Positions 20,050 through 29,241 of a DNA stretch of 64,000 nucleotides are shown here, piece after piece. The DNA lies in assembly GCF_012932365.1 (NCBI RefSeq), contig NZ_JAAIIH010000001.1, forward strand, positions 186,001 through 250,000, given 5' to 3'. The stretch's first letter is position 1. Every line of letters begins with the position of its first letter. Under the pieces are notes generated by a model, which had not been told where the DNA came from, made no database searches, and was given only the letters and a program-made list of their open reading frames with translations. Origin of the DNA: Bifidobacterium moraviense (lineage in GTDB: Bacteria > Actinomycetota > Actinomycetes > Actinomycetales > Bifidobacteriaceae). The translations under genes were made by a program, and so were the position numbers.

Positions 20050-20318
20050 ACGCGGCGCGCCCCGGGGATATGCGGCTGGCTCGCGCGTCGGTCCACGGGT
20101 TGTGTGTATTATTGACGATTGGTGTCTGCCAACCGGCAGCCCTATCTGGAGTCTTAGCCCATCAACGGGTCGGAGGCCGCGCCCCGCGGGAATCGCCACG
20201 GGATACGGCCGCTCGTGCGTGCACGATGAAGCGTTGGAGAGGCCGACTCAGCGTCGGGGATCGCAGGATCCGCGGCGTTCCGTTCAGATAACGACAGAAA
20301 AGAAAAGGTTCAAAGAAC
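20050..20318 (+). promoter_or_regulatory. rpsD leader region
   Basis: A 269-nt gap before rpsD. TATTAT (20107-20112) is a reasonable -10 box; with it the mRNA leader would be about 200 nt. The leader contains GGTGTCTGCC-aacc-GGCAGCC and several GC-rich pairable tracts. It ends in a purine-rich AGAAAAGAAAAGG segment before ATG. S4 autoregulates its own mRNA in other bacteria, so a structured leader is plausible, but I cannot derive the fold by eye. Confidence 0.35.
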
Positions 20319-20945
20319 ATGACCAATGTTCAGCGTTCCCGCCGTCAGGTGCGTCTTTCCCGCGCCCTCGGCATCGCTCTGACCCCGAAGGCCCAGCGCA
20401 TCTTCGAGAAGCGCCCGTACGCCCCCGGCGAGCACGGCCGCGACCGTCGCCGCACCGAGTCCGACTACGCGGTGCGTCTGCGCGAGAAGCAGCGTCTGCG
20501 CGCCCAGTACGGCGTCTCCGAGAAGCAGCTCCGCCGCGCCTACGAGCAGGCCACCCGCGAGGCCGGCCAGACCGGCAACGCGATGCTCGTCGATCTCGAG
20601 ACCCGTCTCGACAACCTGGTGCTGCGCGCCGGCTTCGCCCGCACCACCGCCCAGGCCCGTCAGTTCGTGGTGCACCGTCACATCCTGGTGGACGGCAACA
20701 TCGTGGATCGTCCGTCCTACCGCGTCAAGCCCGGCCAGACCATCCAGGTGAAGGCCAAGAGCCAGACCATGGTGCCGTTCCAGATCGCCGCCGAAGGCGT
20801 CCACCGTGACGTGCTGCCCGCGGTCCCCGGCTACCTTGACGTGAACCTGGCCTCCCTGAAGGCCACCCTCACCCGCAAGCCGGAGGTCGAGCAGATTCCG
20901 GTGCAGGTCAACATCCAGTACGTCGTCGAGTTCTACGCTCGCTGA
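20319..20945 (+). CDS. rpsD: 30S ribosomal protein S4
   Basis: A 208-aa primary 16S rRNA-binding protein that nucleates assembly of the 30S body. It starts MTNVQRSRRQVRLSRALGIAL and carries YAPGEHGRDRRRTESDYAVRLREKQ. The S4 RNA-binding domain is about residues 95-155 (RLDNLVLRAGFARTTAQARQ...VHRHILVDGNIVDRPSY). There is no zinc-binding Cys cluster, so it is the C-minus form. It stands alone, outside the alpha operon, as is usual in many actinobacteria and firmicutes. It is followed by a strong terminator. Confidence 0.98.
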   Translation: MTNVQRSRRQVRLSRALGIALTPKAQRIFEKRPYAPGEHGRDRRRTESDYAVRLREKQRLRAQYGVSEKQLRRAYEQATREAGQTGNAMLVDLETRLDNLVLRAGFARTTAQARQFVVHRHILVDGNIVDRPSYRVKPGQTIQVKAKSQTMVPFQIAAEGVHRDVLPAVPGYLDVNLASLKATLTRKPEVEQIPVQVNIQYVVEFYAR

Positions 20946-20970
20946 TCTGGATCATCATTTAGGACATACC

Positions 20971-21008
20971 GAAGGAACCCCGCGGTCGCAAGGCCGCGGG
21001 GTTCCTTC
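20971..21008. terminator. rpsD terminator
   Basis: GAAGGAACCCCGCGG and CCGCGGGGTTCCTTC form a perfect 15-bp stem with an 8-nt loop followed by a short T/C run. It also serves the convergent gene at 21051-21416. Confidence 0.9.
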
Positions 21009-21050
21009 GTCGTAGACGGGGTGGCGGGGAAAAAGACGATTCACTGGCCG

Positions 21051-21416
21051 TCAGTCGCTGATGATCGACGAGACGATGCCGGAGACGACCGCCATGATGA
21101 TCGACCCGAGCACCGACCACCAGAAGCCGTCGATGAACACGCCCACGCCGAACGCGCTCACCGCCAGCCACGAGGCCAGCCGCATGAACAGCCAGTTGAG
21201 CACGAGCGCGAACACGCCGAACGTGAGGAAGGTCAGCGGCAGAGACAGCAGCTGCACGGTCGGTTTGATCGACGCGTCCAGCAGTGCCATGAACAGGGCG
21301 AACGCGACGACGCCGAGCGCCGCGGGCTTGCCGACCGGACGCATGCCGGGCAGCAGCCACACCATGACGCCGGCAGCCACGGCCAGCGCGATCCAGCGGG
21401 AGAGGAAATCCTTCAT
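21051..21416 (-). CDS. Phage-holin-4-like small membrane protein
   Basis: A 121-aa protein with four hydrophobic helices, of the widespread phage-holin family 4 superfamily 2 type (DUF360-like). Typical features are MKDFLSRWIALAVAAGVMVWLLPG, the stretch ALLDASIKPTVQLLSLPLTF and LGSIIMAVVSGIVSSIISD. Despite the name, such genes are chromosomal housekeeping or stress genes in actinobacteria and are not evidence of a prophage; there are no phage genes nearby. The shorter start (ATG at 21416) is used because upstream codons have no membrane character. It is divergent from the phosphoglycerate-mutase-like gene, with an 80-nt gap. Confidence 0.85.
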   Translation of the reverse strand: MKDFLSRWIALAVAAGVMVWLLPGMRPVGKPAALGVVAFALFMALLDASIKPTVQLLSLPLTFLTFGVFALVLNWLFMRLASWLAVSAFGVGVFIDGFWWSVLGSIIMAVVSGIVSSIISD

Positions 21417-21484
21417 GCCGCCATTGTCGCACAGGCGGCTTGGGTCGGCCACGGGCAAAACGTGGCACGGGCCCGCGGCGGTGC

Positions 21485-21490
21485 CATAAT
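21485..21490 (+). promoter_or_regulatory. -10 box suggesting a leaderless transcript
   Basis: CATAAT at 21485-21490 ends 6 nt before the ATG at 21497, and no Shine-Dalgarno precedes that ATG. The mRNA of the following gene is therefore probably leaderless, which is common in high-GC actinobacteria. Confidence 0.4.
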
Positions 21491-21496
21491 CGAGGC

Positions 21497-22171
21497 ATGA
21501 TCCTTCATCTGCACCTCGTCCGCCACGGACAGACGTACTTCAACCGCTACAACCGCCTGCAGGGCTGGTCCAACTCGCCGCTGACCGAATCCGGCCTCGC
21601 CGACGCCGGCAAGGCGGGGGAGAAGCTCAAGGGGCTCCGGTTCGCCGCCGCCTACTGCTCCGACACCACGCGCGCGCAGCAGACCGCCGAACGCATCCTG
21701 GACATCAACCAGAACGCCGGACACGAGCGTCCGCGCCTCGTGGCGGACATGCACTTCCGCGAGCAGTGCTACGGCTACTTCGAGGGGCTCGACATGTCGA
21801 TGGCGTGGTACGCGGCCGGCGCCCCCCACGGCGCGAAGACGTACAACGAGATCGTCGAGAAGTTCGGTCTCGCCGCGTCGCGCGACTTCCTCAAGGAGGC
21901 GGATCCGTTCCACGACGCCGAATCCGACGACGAGTACTGGGCCCGCGTCGAAGGAGCGTTCGCGCTGATCGCCGCCAACCCGGACCTGCAGGACGGCGAC
22001 GACGTGCTGCAGATCTCCCACGGCAACACGCTGCTGAGCCTGGCGCACCGCTTCGGCGGCCCCGATCTGGACCTGAGCGAGCGCCCCGCCAACGGCTCGG
22101 TGACGGTGCTCGACTTCGACACGGACAAGCCGTTCGCTCAGGCCGTGTCCATCGTCTCGTACAACTCCTGA
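21497..22171 (+). CDS. Histidine phosphatase (phosphoglycerate mutase) family protein
   Basis: A 224-aa protein of the histidine phosphatase superfamily, with the catalytic signature LVRHGQT near the N-terminus (His9), the second phosphate-binding Arg in SDTTRAQQTA, and the downstream acid/base His in QISHGNTL. It is probably cytosolic. Sequence alone does not separate a phosphoglycerate mutase from a broad-specificity phosphatase, and the glycolytic enzyme is usually better conserved, so a phosphatase is more likely. It is followed after 91 nt by the DUF948 pair. Confidence 0.9.
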   Translation: MILHLHLVRHGQTYFNRYNRLQGWSNSPLTESGLADAGKAGEKLKGLRFAAAYCSDTTRAQQTAERILDINQNAGHERPRLVADMHFREQCYGYFEGLDMSMAWYAAGAPHGAKTYNEIVEKFGLAASRDFLKEADPFHDAESDDEYWARVEGAFALIAANPDLQDGDDVLQISHGNTLLSLAHRFGGPDLDLSERPANGSVTVLDFDTDKPFAQAVSIVSYNS

Positions 22172-22262
22172 CGTTCCCGCGTTCCGGCGCCCGTGCCGCG
22201 TGCGCGCAAAGTGGCGGGGCGGTGGTAGCCTTGTGCAGTAATTGTGCGACCAGGGAGGAAGA

Positions 22263-22676
22263 ATGGATGTAGGGCAGATCGCCGGCCTCATCGCGGCCAT
22301 CGCATTCGTCGTGCTGGCGGGGTTCATGATCTACCCGCTGATCCGGCTGGGCAAGCTGTTCGACCAGATCGCCGAGACCGTCAAGCAGACCGGCGACCAT
22401 GCGCTGCCCGCGCTCGACGAGTCGGTCACCACCGTCCGTCAGGTCAACAAGTCGCTCGACGACGTCAACAAGATTTCGGCGGCGGCCTCGACCACCGCCA
22501 ACAACGTGGGCGCCCTGACCGACCTGTACGGCTCGTTCCTCGGCAAGCCGGTCATCAAGGCGCAGGCCGCCATCTACGCGGCCAGGACCACGGTGAAGTC
22601 GTTCCTCGACGGACGCGCCAAGGCGACGCGCGGCGAGACCGCGGACGCCGGTTCCGACGACGGCGGGGAGGCGTGA
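22263..22676 (+). CDS. DUF948 domain membrane protein
   Basis: A 137-aa protein with one N-terminal TM helix (about 7-28), then a DUF948-like amphipathic helical region (residues about 30-110, IAETVKQTGDHALPALDESVTTVRQVNKSLDDVN), which probably forms a coiled coil. An acidic Gly/Asp tail (DAGSDDGGEA) ends the protein. In many actinobacteria and firmicutes this small protein precedes alaS. GGGAGGAAG lies directly before the ATG. The TGA overlaps the ATG of the next small gene by one base. No biochemical role is established. Confidence 0.85.
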   Translation: MDVGQIAGLIAAIAFVVLAGFMIYPLIRLGKLFDQIAETVKQTGDHALPALDESVTTVRQVNKSLDDVNKISAAASTTANNVGALTDLYGSFLGKPVIKAQAAIYAARTTVKSFLDGRAKATRGETADAGSDDGGEA

Positions 22677-22912
22677 TGCTCAAGCGACTTTTCTGGCTCG
22701 GCGTGGGCATGGCCGCCGGCGTCGTCATCGTGGCCAAGGCGCAGTCCTACGTGAGGGCGCACACCCCCGACGGCGCGCGCCAGTTCGTCCTCGGCGCCGA
22801 TCAGGACAACGTCACCGTGCGTACGCTCGCGGCGCTGTGGGAGGACTTCAACGACGCCCGCGAACGGCGCGAGCGCGAACTGTCCGAACGCTACGTCACC
22901 ACGCCGCGCTGA
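22676..22912 (+). CDS. Small conserved membrane-associated protein upstream of alaS
   Basis: A 78-aa protein with one N-terminal hydrophobic segment ([21 protein letters not shown]) and a highly charged C-terminal helix ([15 protein letters not shown]). It is translationally coupled (TGATG) to the DUF948 gene and lies 106 nt before alaS, an arrangement common in actinobacteria. Function unknown; it probably acts with the DUF948 protein at the membrane. Confidence 0.8.
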   Translation: MLKRLFWLGVGMAAGVVIVAKAQSYVRAHTPDGARQFVLGADQDNVTVRTLAALWEDFNDARERRERELSERYVTTPR

Positions 22913-23018
22913 GCCCCGCGCCGCACGGGACAGGGGTCCGCGTGCGCCCCGCGGCAAGCCGTGCACGCAGCAGACTTCAAGTGAAGAAACCAACAACCAA
23001 TCAAGGAGCCCAACTACC

Positions 23019-25700
23019 TTGCGTACGTCCGAAATCGCCAGGCGATACCTCGACTACTTCGCGAAGCACGACCATCTCGTCGTGCCCTCCGCGTCGCTGA
23101 TCTCGCCGAACCCGACCACGCTGTTCACCATCGCCGGCATGGTGCCGTTCATCCCGTACCTCATGGGCGAGCAGACCCCGCCGAAGCACCGCATGGCGTC
23201 CAACCAGAAGTGCGTGCGCACCCTGGACATCGACGAGGTGGGCAAGACCACCCGCCACGGCACCTTCTTCCAGATGCTCGGCAACTTCTCCTTCGGCGAC
23301 TACTTCAAGGAGGAGGCCATCCACTTCGCCTACGAGCTGCTCACCACCCCGCAGGACCAGGGCGGCTACGGCTTCGATCCGGAGAAGCTGTGGATGACCA
23401 CGTTCACCGACGACGAGGAAGCCCGTTCGATGTGGAAGAACGAGGGCGTCGACCCCGAGCACATCCAGATCATGGGCATGGAGGACAACTTCTGGACCAC
23501 CGGCGGTCCTGGCCCCGGCGGCCCCTGCTCCGAGATCTACGTGGACCGCGGCCCCGCGTTCGGCCGCGAGGGCGGCCCGATCGCCGACGAGAACCGCTAC
23601 ATCGAGATCTGGGACCTCGTGTTCGAGAACTACGAGGTCGACAACGTCAAGTCCAAGACCGACCTGCACATCGTCGGCGAGCTCGAGCACAAGAACATCG
23701 ACACCGGCGCCGGCCTGGAGCGCCTCGCCTACCTCATGCAGGGCAAGGGCAACATCTACGAGACCGACGAGGTCTACCCGGTCATCGAGGCCGCCGAGCG
23801 CCTGTCCGGCCGCAAGTACGGCGAGGACGAGGCCATGGACGTCAAGTTCCGCGTGGTCGCCGACCACGTGCGCTCCGCCCTGATGATCATGTCCGACGGC
23901 GTGCGCCCGTCCAACAACGGCCGCGGCTACGTGCTGCGCCGCCTGCTGCGCCGCACCATCGAGGCCATGCGCGTGCTCGGCGTCGAGGACGCCGTGCTGC
24001 CCACCCTCTTCCCGACCTCCAAGGAGGCCATGGTCGCCAGCTACCCGGAGCTCAACGACACGTTCCATGAGGTCTCCGAGTCCGCCTACGGCGAGGAGGA
24101 CGCGTTCCGCCGCACCCTGAGCGCCGGCATCGACATCCTCGACGTGGCCGTGAGGAAGGCCAAGGAGTCCGGCTCCGACGCGGTCGTCTCCGGCGACGAC
24201 GCCTTCAAGCTGCACGACACCTACGGCTTCCCGATCGAGCTGACGCTCGAGATGGCCGAGGAGCAGGGCGTCAAGGTGGACGAGGCCAAGTTCCGCGAGC
24301 TCATGAACGAGCAGAAGAGCCGCGCCCGTCAGGATGCGCTCAAGAAGCGCCACAACGTGGACCTGTCCGTCTACGACGACTTCAAGAAGACGCTCGCCGC
24401 ACCGATCGACTTCCTGGGCTACACCGACATGTCCGCCCGCGCCCGCGTGATCGGCATCATGCAGGAGGGCAAGGGCTCCGTCTCCGCCGTGACCGGCCCC
24501 GCCAGCATCGAGGTCATCCTCGACCGCACCCCGTTCTACGCCGAGGCCGGCGGCCAGCTCGCCGATCAGGGCGAGATCCTGTCCGACGACGGCGCGGTGC
24601 TCGAGGTCGACGACGTGCAGAAGCCCATCAAGGGCCTCATCGTCCACCAGTGCCGTCTGACCGAGGGCACGCTCGTCGTGGGCGCGGAGGTCAACGCCAG
24701 CATCGATCTCGCCCGTCGCGGCGCCATCGCCCGGTCGCACACCGCCACGCACATGGTGCACAAGGCGCTGCGCGAGGAGCTGGGCCCGCAGGCCACCCAG
24801 CGCGGCTCCGAGGACGCCCCGAATCGTCTGCGCTTCGACTTCCAGTGGTCCAGCGCCCCCAGCCAGGCCGCGATGAACGCCGTCGAGGCGCGCGTCAACG
24901 ACCGTCTGCGCGACAACCTCGTCGTCACCACCAAGGAGATGAAGTTCGACGACGCCATCGCCCTCGGCGCCATGCACCTGTTCGGCGAGAAGTACGGCGA
25001 CGTCGTGCGCGTCGTCTCCATCGGCGAGGACGGCTGGAGCCGCGAGCTGTGCGGCGGCACGCACGTCGACCACGTCGGCAAGATCGGCGCGATCAACATC
25101 ATGTCCGAGGCCTCCATCGGCTCCGGCGTGCGCCGCGTCGACGCCGTGGTGGGCCAGGGCGCCTACGAGTTCAACGCCCGCGAGCACGCGCTCGTCTCGC
25201 AGCTGTCCGACATGGTCAACGCCCGCCCCGACGAGCTGGCCGACCGCATCACCACGCTGCTCGCCAAGCTCAAGGAGTCCGACCAGAAGCTCAACGCGCT
25301 CTACGCCGGCCAGCTCGCCGCCGTGGTGCCGCAGATCGTGGAGGGCGCCAAGGCCTCCGCCGCGGCCGTCAAGGTGGCCGCGCGCAACGTGGGCAACTTC
25401 GGTTCCTTCGACGCGCTCAAGAAGGCCGTGACCGACACGCGCGCCCAGCTCGGCGAGGACGCCCCCGTGGTGGTGGCGCTGGCCGGCGTGACCGAGGAGA
25501 ACAAGCCGCTCGTCGTGGTGGCCACCAACGAGGCCGCGCGCAAGGCCGGCATCAAGGCCGGCGACCTCGTGCGCGGCGCCTCCAAGATCCTCGGCGGCGG
25601 TGGCGGCGGCAAGCCGGACTTCGCCCAGGGCGGCGGCCAGGACGCCTCGAAGATCGACGAGGCGCTGGCGGCCCTCGCCAACGAGGCGCAGAAGGGCTGA
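23019..25700 (+). CDS. alaS: Alanyl-tRNA synthetase
   Basis: An 893-aa class II synthetase that charges tRNA-Ala. The aminoacylation core includes [38 protein letters not shown] and [14 protein letters not shown]. The editing domain has the zinc-binding pair [16 protein letters not shown] and [14 protein letters not shown] Gly-rich C-Ala domain follows, with [15 protein letters not shown]. The start is TTG, set by AAGGAG eleven bases upstream. It is followed closely by ruvX and mltG, the usual actinobacterial alaS-ruvX-mltG order. Confidence 0.98.
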   Translation: MRTSEIARRYLDYFAKHDHLVVPSASLISPNPTTLFTIAGMVPFIPYLMGEQTPPKHRMASNQKCVRTLDIDEVGKTTRHGTFFQMLGNFSFGDYFKEEAIHFAYELLTTPQDQGGYGFDPEKLWMTTFTDDEEARSMWKNEGVDPEHIQIMGMEDNFWTTGGPGPGGPCSEIYVDRGPAFGREGGPIADENRYIEIWDLVFENYEVDNVKSKTDLHIVGELEHKNIDTGAGLERLAYLMQGKGNIYETDEVYPVIEAAERLSGRKYGEDEAMDVKFRVVADHVRSALMIMSDGVRPSNNGRGYVLRRLLRRTIEAMRVLGVEDAVLPTLFPTSKEAMVASYPELNDTFHEVSESAYGEEDAFRRTLSAGIDILDVAVRKAKESGSDAVVSGDDAFKLHDTYGFPIELTLEMAEEQGVKVDEAKFRELMNEQKSRARQDALKKRHNVDLSVYDDFKKTLAAPIDFLGYTDMSARARVIGIMQEGKGSVSAVTGPASIEVILDRTPFYAEAGGQLADQGEILSDDGAVLEVDDVQKPIKGLIVHQCRLTEGTLVVGAEVNASIDLARRGAIARSHTATHMVHKALREELGPQATQRGSEDAPNRLRFDFQWSSAPSQAAMNAVEARVNDRLRDNLVVTTKEMKFDDAIALGAMHLFGEKYGDVVRVVSIGEDGWSRELCGGTHVDHVGKIGAINIMSEASIGSGVRRVDAVVGQGAYEFNAREHALVSQLSDMVNARPDELADRITTLLAKLKESDQKLNALYAGQLAAVVPQIVEGAKASAAAVKVAARNVGNFGSFDALKKAVTDTRAQLGEDAPVVVALAGVTEENKPLVVVATNEAARKAGIKAGDLVRGASKILGGGGGGKPDFAQGGGQDASKIDEALAALANEAQKG

Positions 25701-25707
25701 TCGCCTC

Positions 25708-26208
25708 GTGGCGGCTGTATGGCTCGGCGTCGATCTCGGTGATGCCAGGGTCGGACTCGCGCTGTCCGACCCCGAGCTCACCTTCGCCCACCCCATCGGC
25801 AACGTGCAGGTATACGGCGACTCGTTCCATGCCCTCGACGACGTCATCGACGTCATCGAGGAGGAGCGGGTCGCCCGCGTGTTCGTGGGGCTTCCGCTGC
25901 TCATGGACGGGACCGAAGGCAAAAGCGCCAAGAAGGCCCGCCGCTGGGCGGCGAATCTCGTCAAACGTTTGCAATCGGACGACGCAGCGGCTAGATTCGT
26001 TGATACGTCGATCCCCGAAGTGTCGTTGATCGACGAACGTCTGACGACGGTCAGCGCGCATCGCCAGTTGTCCGATGCACGCATCTCCAGTCGGGGTCAT
26101 CGTCCGAAGGTGGACCAGCAGTCCGCCGTCAACATCCTCCAGGCGGCACTGGATCGCCGTGCGGCGGACGCCCGATACGCATCGAACGAAGGAGCAGAGC
26201 TTGGCTGA
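25708..26208 (+). CDS. ruvX: Putative pre-16S rRNA nuclease / Holliday junction resolvase family
   Basis: A 166-aa YqgF/RuvX RNase-H-fold protein. The family acts in 5' maturation of 16S rRNA and has been linked to Holliday junctions and transcription. Active-site acids sit in GVDLGDARVG (first Asp) and IDERLTTV; the third is in the SRGHRPKVDQQSAVNILQAAL region. The GTG start at 25708 gives a start right at the fold (VAAVWLGVD); it lies 7 nt after the alaS stop. The 3' end overlaps the TTG start of mltG by 8 nt. Confidence 0.93.
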   Translation: MAAVWLGVDLGDARVGLALSDPELTFAHPIGNVQVYGDSFHALDDVIDVIEEERVARVFVGLPLLMDGTEGKSAKKARRWAANLVKRLQSDDAAARFVDTSIPEVSLIDERLTTVSAHRQLSDARISSRGHRPKVDQQSAVNILQAALDRRAADARYASNEGAELG

Positions 26209-27400
26209 CGATCTTCAGGATTTCTTCGCCGAACACTCCCATTGGGAGGGACAGGGCGGGGAAACCCATGCGACCGCCATGCCTCCCGCGCCCCCGAAGT
26301 CGCGCAAGGAGATGCGCCGCCGCCGCACGATCGCCCGCCGTCGCGGCCTCGTCAGGCTCGTCGTCGTCCTCGTCGTCCTGGCCATGGCGGCGACGTGCGG
26401 ATGGTTCGTCTACGACAAGGCGAAGGGACTCTCCGGCCTGTTCGGGCAGAACGGTTCGTCGGTGTCCTCGGACTACGCGGGCCCCGGCGAGGGCAGCGTC
26501 ACGTTCACCGTCGAGGAGGGGCAGGGCAGCGCCAAGATCGCCCAGGGTCTGGCCGACGCCGGCATCGTCAAGACCGCCGGCGCGTTCACCCAGGCCGTGG
26601 CCAACGCCGGCAATCCGGTGCTGTACCCGGGCACCTTCGAGCTGCAGCTCAGGATGAAGGCGTCGGACGTGGTCACCGTGCTCTCGGACCCGTCCAAGGT
26701 GGGCGGATACCTCGAGGTGCGGTCCGGCGAACGCGTGTCCGAGGTCATCGCCAGCGCCGTGCAGCTCTCCGGACTCGCGCAGTCCGATTTCGACGCCGTC
26801 ATCAATTCGGGAGGCGCGGGCATCCTTCCCGACGAGGCCGGCGGCCACTTCGAGGGCTGGTTCGAGCCCGGCCGCTACGCCGTCAGGAACAAGTCCGCGC
26901 AGGACATCGTCAAGGCGATGGTCGACAAGCGCATCGCCAAGCTCGACAGCCTCGGCGTGCCAGCCGGAGCCGACCGCCAGCGCACCGTGATCATCGCGTC
27001 GATCGCCGAGGCGGAGGTCAACAAGGCCGAGTACTACGGCAAGGTCTCCCGCGTCATCGAGAACCGTCTGGCGCAGAACATGCCGCTCGGCATGGACACC
27101 ACGGTGGCGTACGGACTGGGCATCAAGGCCGACCAGCTCACCAACGCGCAGCTCTCCGACGCCTCCAACGCCTACAACACGCGCATCAACAGGGGCCTGC
27201 CGCCCACGCCCATCAGCAACCCCGGCGACAACGCCATCCAGGCCGCCATGAATCCGGAGGCGGGCGACTGGCTGTTCTTCGTGACCACGAACCTCTCCAC
27301 CGGCGAGACCAAGTTCACCACGGGAACCCTCGCCGAGCAGACCGCGCAGTTCCAGCAGTACGTGCAGGAATACAAGACGTCGAACCCGTCCGCCAACTGA
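26201..27400 (+). CDS. mltG: Endolytic transglycosylase MltG
   Basis: A 399-aa membrane-anchored lytic transglycosylase that cuts nascent peptidoglycan strands and sets glycan length. Cytosolic N-terminus 1-49 is rich in Arg near the membrane. A TM helix spans about residues 50-70 (RLVVVLVVLAMAATCGWFVY), followed by a LysM-like region (about 95-150) and the YceG catalytic domain with Glu in IIASIAEAEVNKAEYYGKVSRV and NTRINRGLPPTPISNPG. TTG start is chosen because AAGGAG lies 8 nt upstream and no in-frame ATG precedes the cytosolic tail. It is coupled to ruvX by an 8-nt overlap. Confidence 0.95.
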   Translation: MADDLQDFFAEHSHWEGQGGETHATAMPPAPPKSRKEMRRRRTIARRRGLVRLVVVLVVLAMAATCGWFVYDKAKGLSGLFGQNGSSVSSDYAGPGEGSVTFTVEEGQGSAKIAQGLADAGIVKTAGAFTQAVANAGNPVLYPGTFELQLRMKASDVVTVLSDPSKVGGYLEVRSGERVSEVIASAVQLSGLAQSDFDAVINSGGAGILPDEAGGHFEGWFEPGRYAVRNKSAQDIVKAMVDKRIAKLDSLGVPAGADRQRTVIIASIAEAEVNKAEYYGKVSRVIENRLAQNMPLGMDTTVAYGLGIKADQLTNAQLSDASNAYNTRINRGLPPTPISNPGDNAIQAAMNPEAGDWLFFVTTNLSTGETKFTTGTLAEQTAQFQQYVQEYKTSNPSAN

Positions 27401-27434
27401 CGGAGGCGGATCCGGCCGCCGTCAGTCGGACCCG

Positions 27435-27467
27435 CAGGGCCCGCGATCCTCGTGACCGCGGGCCCTG
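27435..27467. terminator. mltG terminator
   Basis: CAGGGCCCGCG (27435-27445) pairs with CGCGGGCCCTG (27457-27467). The downstream sequence is only moderately T-rich. It may serve the convergent A24 peptidase gene too. Confidence 0.7.
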
Positions 27468-27550
27468 CCATATCCATATTCTCCGTCTGTGTCCTTGGCG
27501 TCTGCGGTGTCCGTCCCGGTCGTCCCGGTCGTCCCGGAGCGCGGCTTGTG

Positions 27551-28000
27551 TCACATCAGCGCGGCCAGCGCCACGCCCAGCACGCCCGCCGCGGTGATCA
27601 CGGGGGCGAACGGCACGTCGTCGTGCCCCGTCCTTGCGCCGACGCCGATCGCCGCCAGCCCCAGCGCCCCCATCGCCAGCCACCAGTAGAGCACGGCGAA
27701 CCATCCGGCCGCGCCTACGGCCAGCCCGACCACCAGCGTGATCGTCACGTCGCCGAACCCGAGCGAGCCAGGGCGGATCAGCCCCAGCAGCAGCTGCAGC
27801 ACCGCGGCGCCCAGCGAGATCACCACGGCGGTCAGCGCCGTGAACAGCTGGTTCGCCGCCACGCACCAGACGAGGAGCGCGACGAGCTGGGCGACGTACC
27901 CGGCCGCGACCCATGCGCGCGGCACGCGGCGTTCGCGCACGTCGACGACCGAAACGGCCGCTCCACATAGCAGACCGGGCAGCAGCGCAACGTAGAACAT
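27551..28000 (-). CDS. A24-family prepilin peptidase-like protein
   Basis: A 149-aa polytopic protein with the two aspartates of A24 peptidases: [12 protein letters not shown] near the N-terminus and the GxGD-type motif GSLGFGDV. There are about five TM helices. It lacks the N-terminal methyltransferase domain of full PilD, which matches the short TadV/CpaA-like class. It would cleave prepilin leaders, for example for Tad pili known in bifidobacteria, but no pilus genes lie in this window. Its start (ATG at 28000) sits 48 nt from the divergent aroC start. Confidence 0.85.
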   Translation of the reverse strand: MFYVALLPGLLCGAAVSVVDVRERRVPRAWVAAGYVAQLVALLVWCVAANQLFTALTAVVISLGAAVLQLLLGLIRPGSLGFGDVTITLVVGLAVGAAGWFAVLYWWLAMGALGLAAIGVGARTGHDDVPFAPVITAAGVLGVALAALM

Positions 28001-28005
28001 GACGC

Positions 28006-28011
28006 TAGGAT
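28006..28011 (+). promoter_or_regulatory. -10 box (TAGGAT) for the aro cluster
   Basis: TAGGAT at 28006-28011 lies 37 nt before the aroC ATG. Its -35 would fall within the first codons of the divergent peptidase gene. Confidence 0.4.
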
Positions 28012-28048
28012 AGACCGAAGTTGTCCAGAAACGATGAGAGGAGTTCGG

Positions 28049-29236
28049 ATGTTGCGCTGGCAGACCGCCGGGGAATCCCACGGAGAAGCGTTGGTGGCCA
28101 TGATCGAGGGAGTGCCGGCCGGCCTGCACATCACCACGCAGGAGATCGTCGACGCGCTGGCCCGCCGCCGACTCGGATACGGCCGTGGCGCACGCATGAA
28201 GTTCGAGCAGGACAAGGTGCGCATGCTCACCGGCGTGCGCCACGGCGTGACGCTCGGCTCGCCGATCGCCATCGAGATCGCCAACACCGAATGGCCCAAG
28301 TGGACCGAGGTCATGAGCGCCGATCCGCTCGACCACGAGCTGCCCGCCGAAGGCCGCAACGCGCCGCTGAGCCGTCCGCGCCCGGGCCACGCCGACCTGA
28401 CCGGCATGCGCAAGTACGGCTTCACCGACGCGCGCCCGATCCTCGAACGTTCGAGCGCGCGAGAGACCGCGTCGCGCGTGGCCCTCGGCGCCGTCGCCAA
28501 GAACTTCCTCGAGCAGACGCTCGGCGTGCGCACGGTCGCGCACGTCATCTCCATCGGCGGCGTGGGCGTGGACGAGGACGCGCCGCTGCCCACCCCGGAC
28601 GATCTGGAGGCGCTGGACGCCTCTCCGGTGCGCACGCTGGACAAGACCGCGGAGGCGCGCATGATGGAGCGCATCGACGAGGCCAAGGCCGCGGGCGACA
28701 CGCTCGGCGGCGTCATCGAGGTCATCGCATACGGCGTGCCGGCGGGCCTCGGCACCTACGTCGAGTCCGACCGTCGCCTCGACGCGGCGCTGGCCGCGGC
28801 GTTCATGAGCATCCAGGCCATCAAGGGCGTGGAGATCGGCGACGGCTTCCTGGAGGCCTCACGTCCCGGCTCCCAGGCCCACGACGAGATCGTGGTCAAC
28901 GCCGACGGCCGCATCTCGCGCCTGTCGAACCGCGCGGGCGGCCTCGAAGGCTCCATGTCCAACGGCCAGCCGATCCGCGTGCGTGCCGCCATGAAGCCCA
29001 TCTCCTCGCTGCCGCGCGCCCTGAGGACCGTCGACGTGCTCACCGGCGAGGCCTCCACGGCCATCAACCAGCGCTCCGACGCGACCGCCGTGCCCGCCGC
29101 CGCCGTGGTGGGCGAGGCGATGATGCGTCTGACGCTCGCGCAGTTCGCGCTGGAGAAGTTCGGCGGCGACTCCGTGACCGAGACGAAGCGCAACGCCGAG
29201 AGCTACGTCGCGTCGTGGCCCGAGCACCTGAGGTGA
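28049..29236 (+). CDS. aroC: Chorismate synthase
   Basis: A 395-aa FMN-dependent enzyme converting 5-enolpyruvylshikimate 3-phosphate to chorismate, the last step of the shikimate pathway. It starts [18 protein letters not shown] and carries the signatures [11 protein letters not shown] and [20 protein letters not shown]. The C-terminal region has [18 protein letters not shown]. The length is typical for actinobacteria. It has a GAGAGGAG site 7 nt upstream. It is the first gene of aroC-aroKB-aroQ. Confidence 0.98.
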   Translation: MLRWQTAGESHGEALVAMIEGVPAGLHITTQEIVDALARRRLGYGRGARMKFEQDKVRMLTGVRHGVTLGSPIAIEIANTEWPKWTEVMSADPLDHELPAEGRNAPLSRPRPGHADLTGMRKYGFTDARPILERSSARETASRVALGAVAKNFLEQTLGVRTVAHVISIGGVGVDEDAPLPTPDDLEALDASPVRTLDKTAEARMMERIDEAKAAGDTLGGVIEVIAYGVPAGLGTYVESDRRLDAALAAAFMSIQAIKGVEIGDGFLEASRPGSQAHDEIVVNADGRISRLSNRAGGLEGSMSNGQPIRVRAAMKPISSLPRALRTVDVLTGEASTAINQRSDATAVPAAAVVGEAMMRLTLAQFALEKFGGDSVTETKRNAESYVASWPEHLR

Positions 29237-29241
29237 GCGCG

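Noticed and set aside
21051..21416. Holin-like protein as evidence for a prophage
   Set aside because: This family is commonly chromosomal, and no integrase, terminase, capsid or lysin gene lies nearby.
23001..26084. A 1027-codon minus-strand frame opposite alaS
   Set aside because: Antisense shadow of alaS caused by codon bias; no recognisable domain and no ribosome site.
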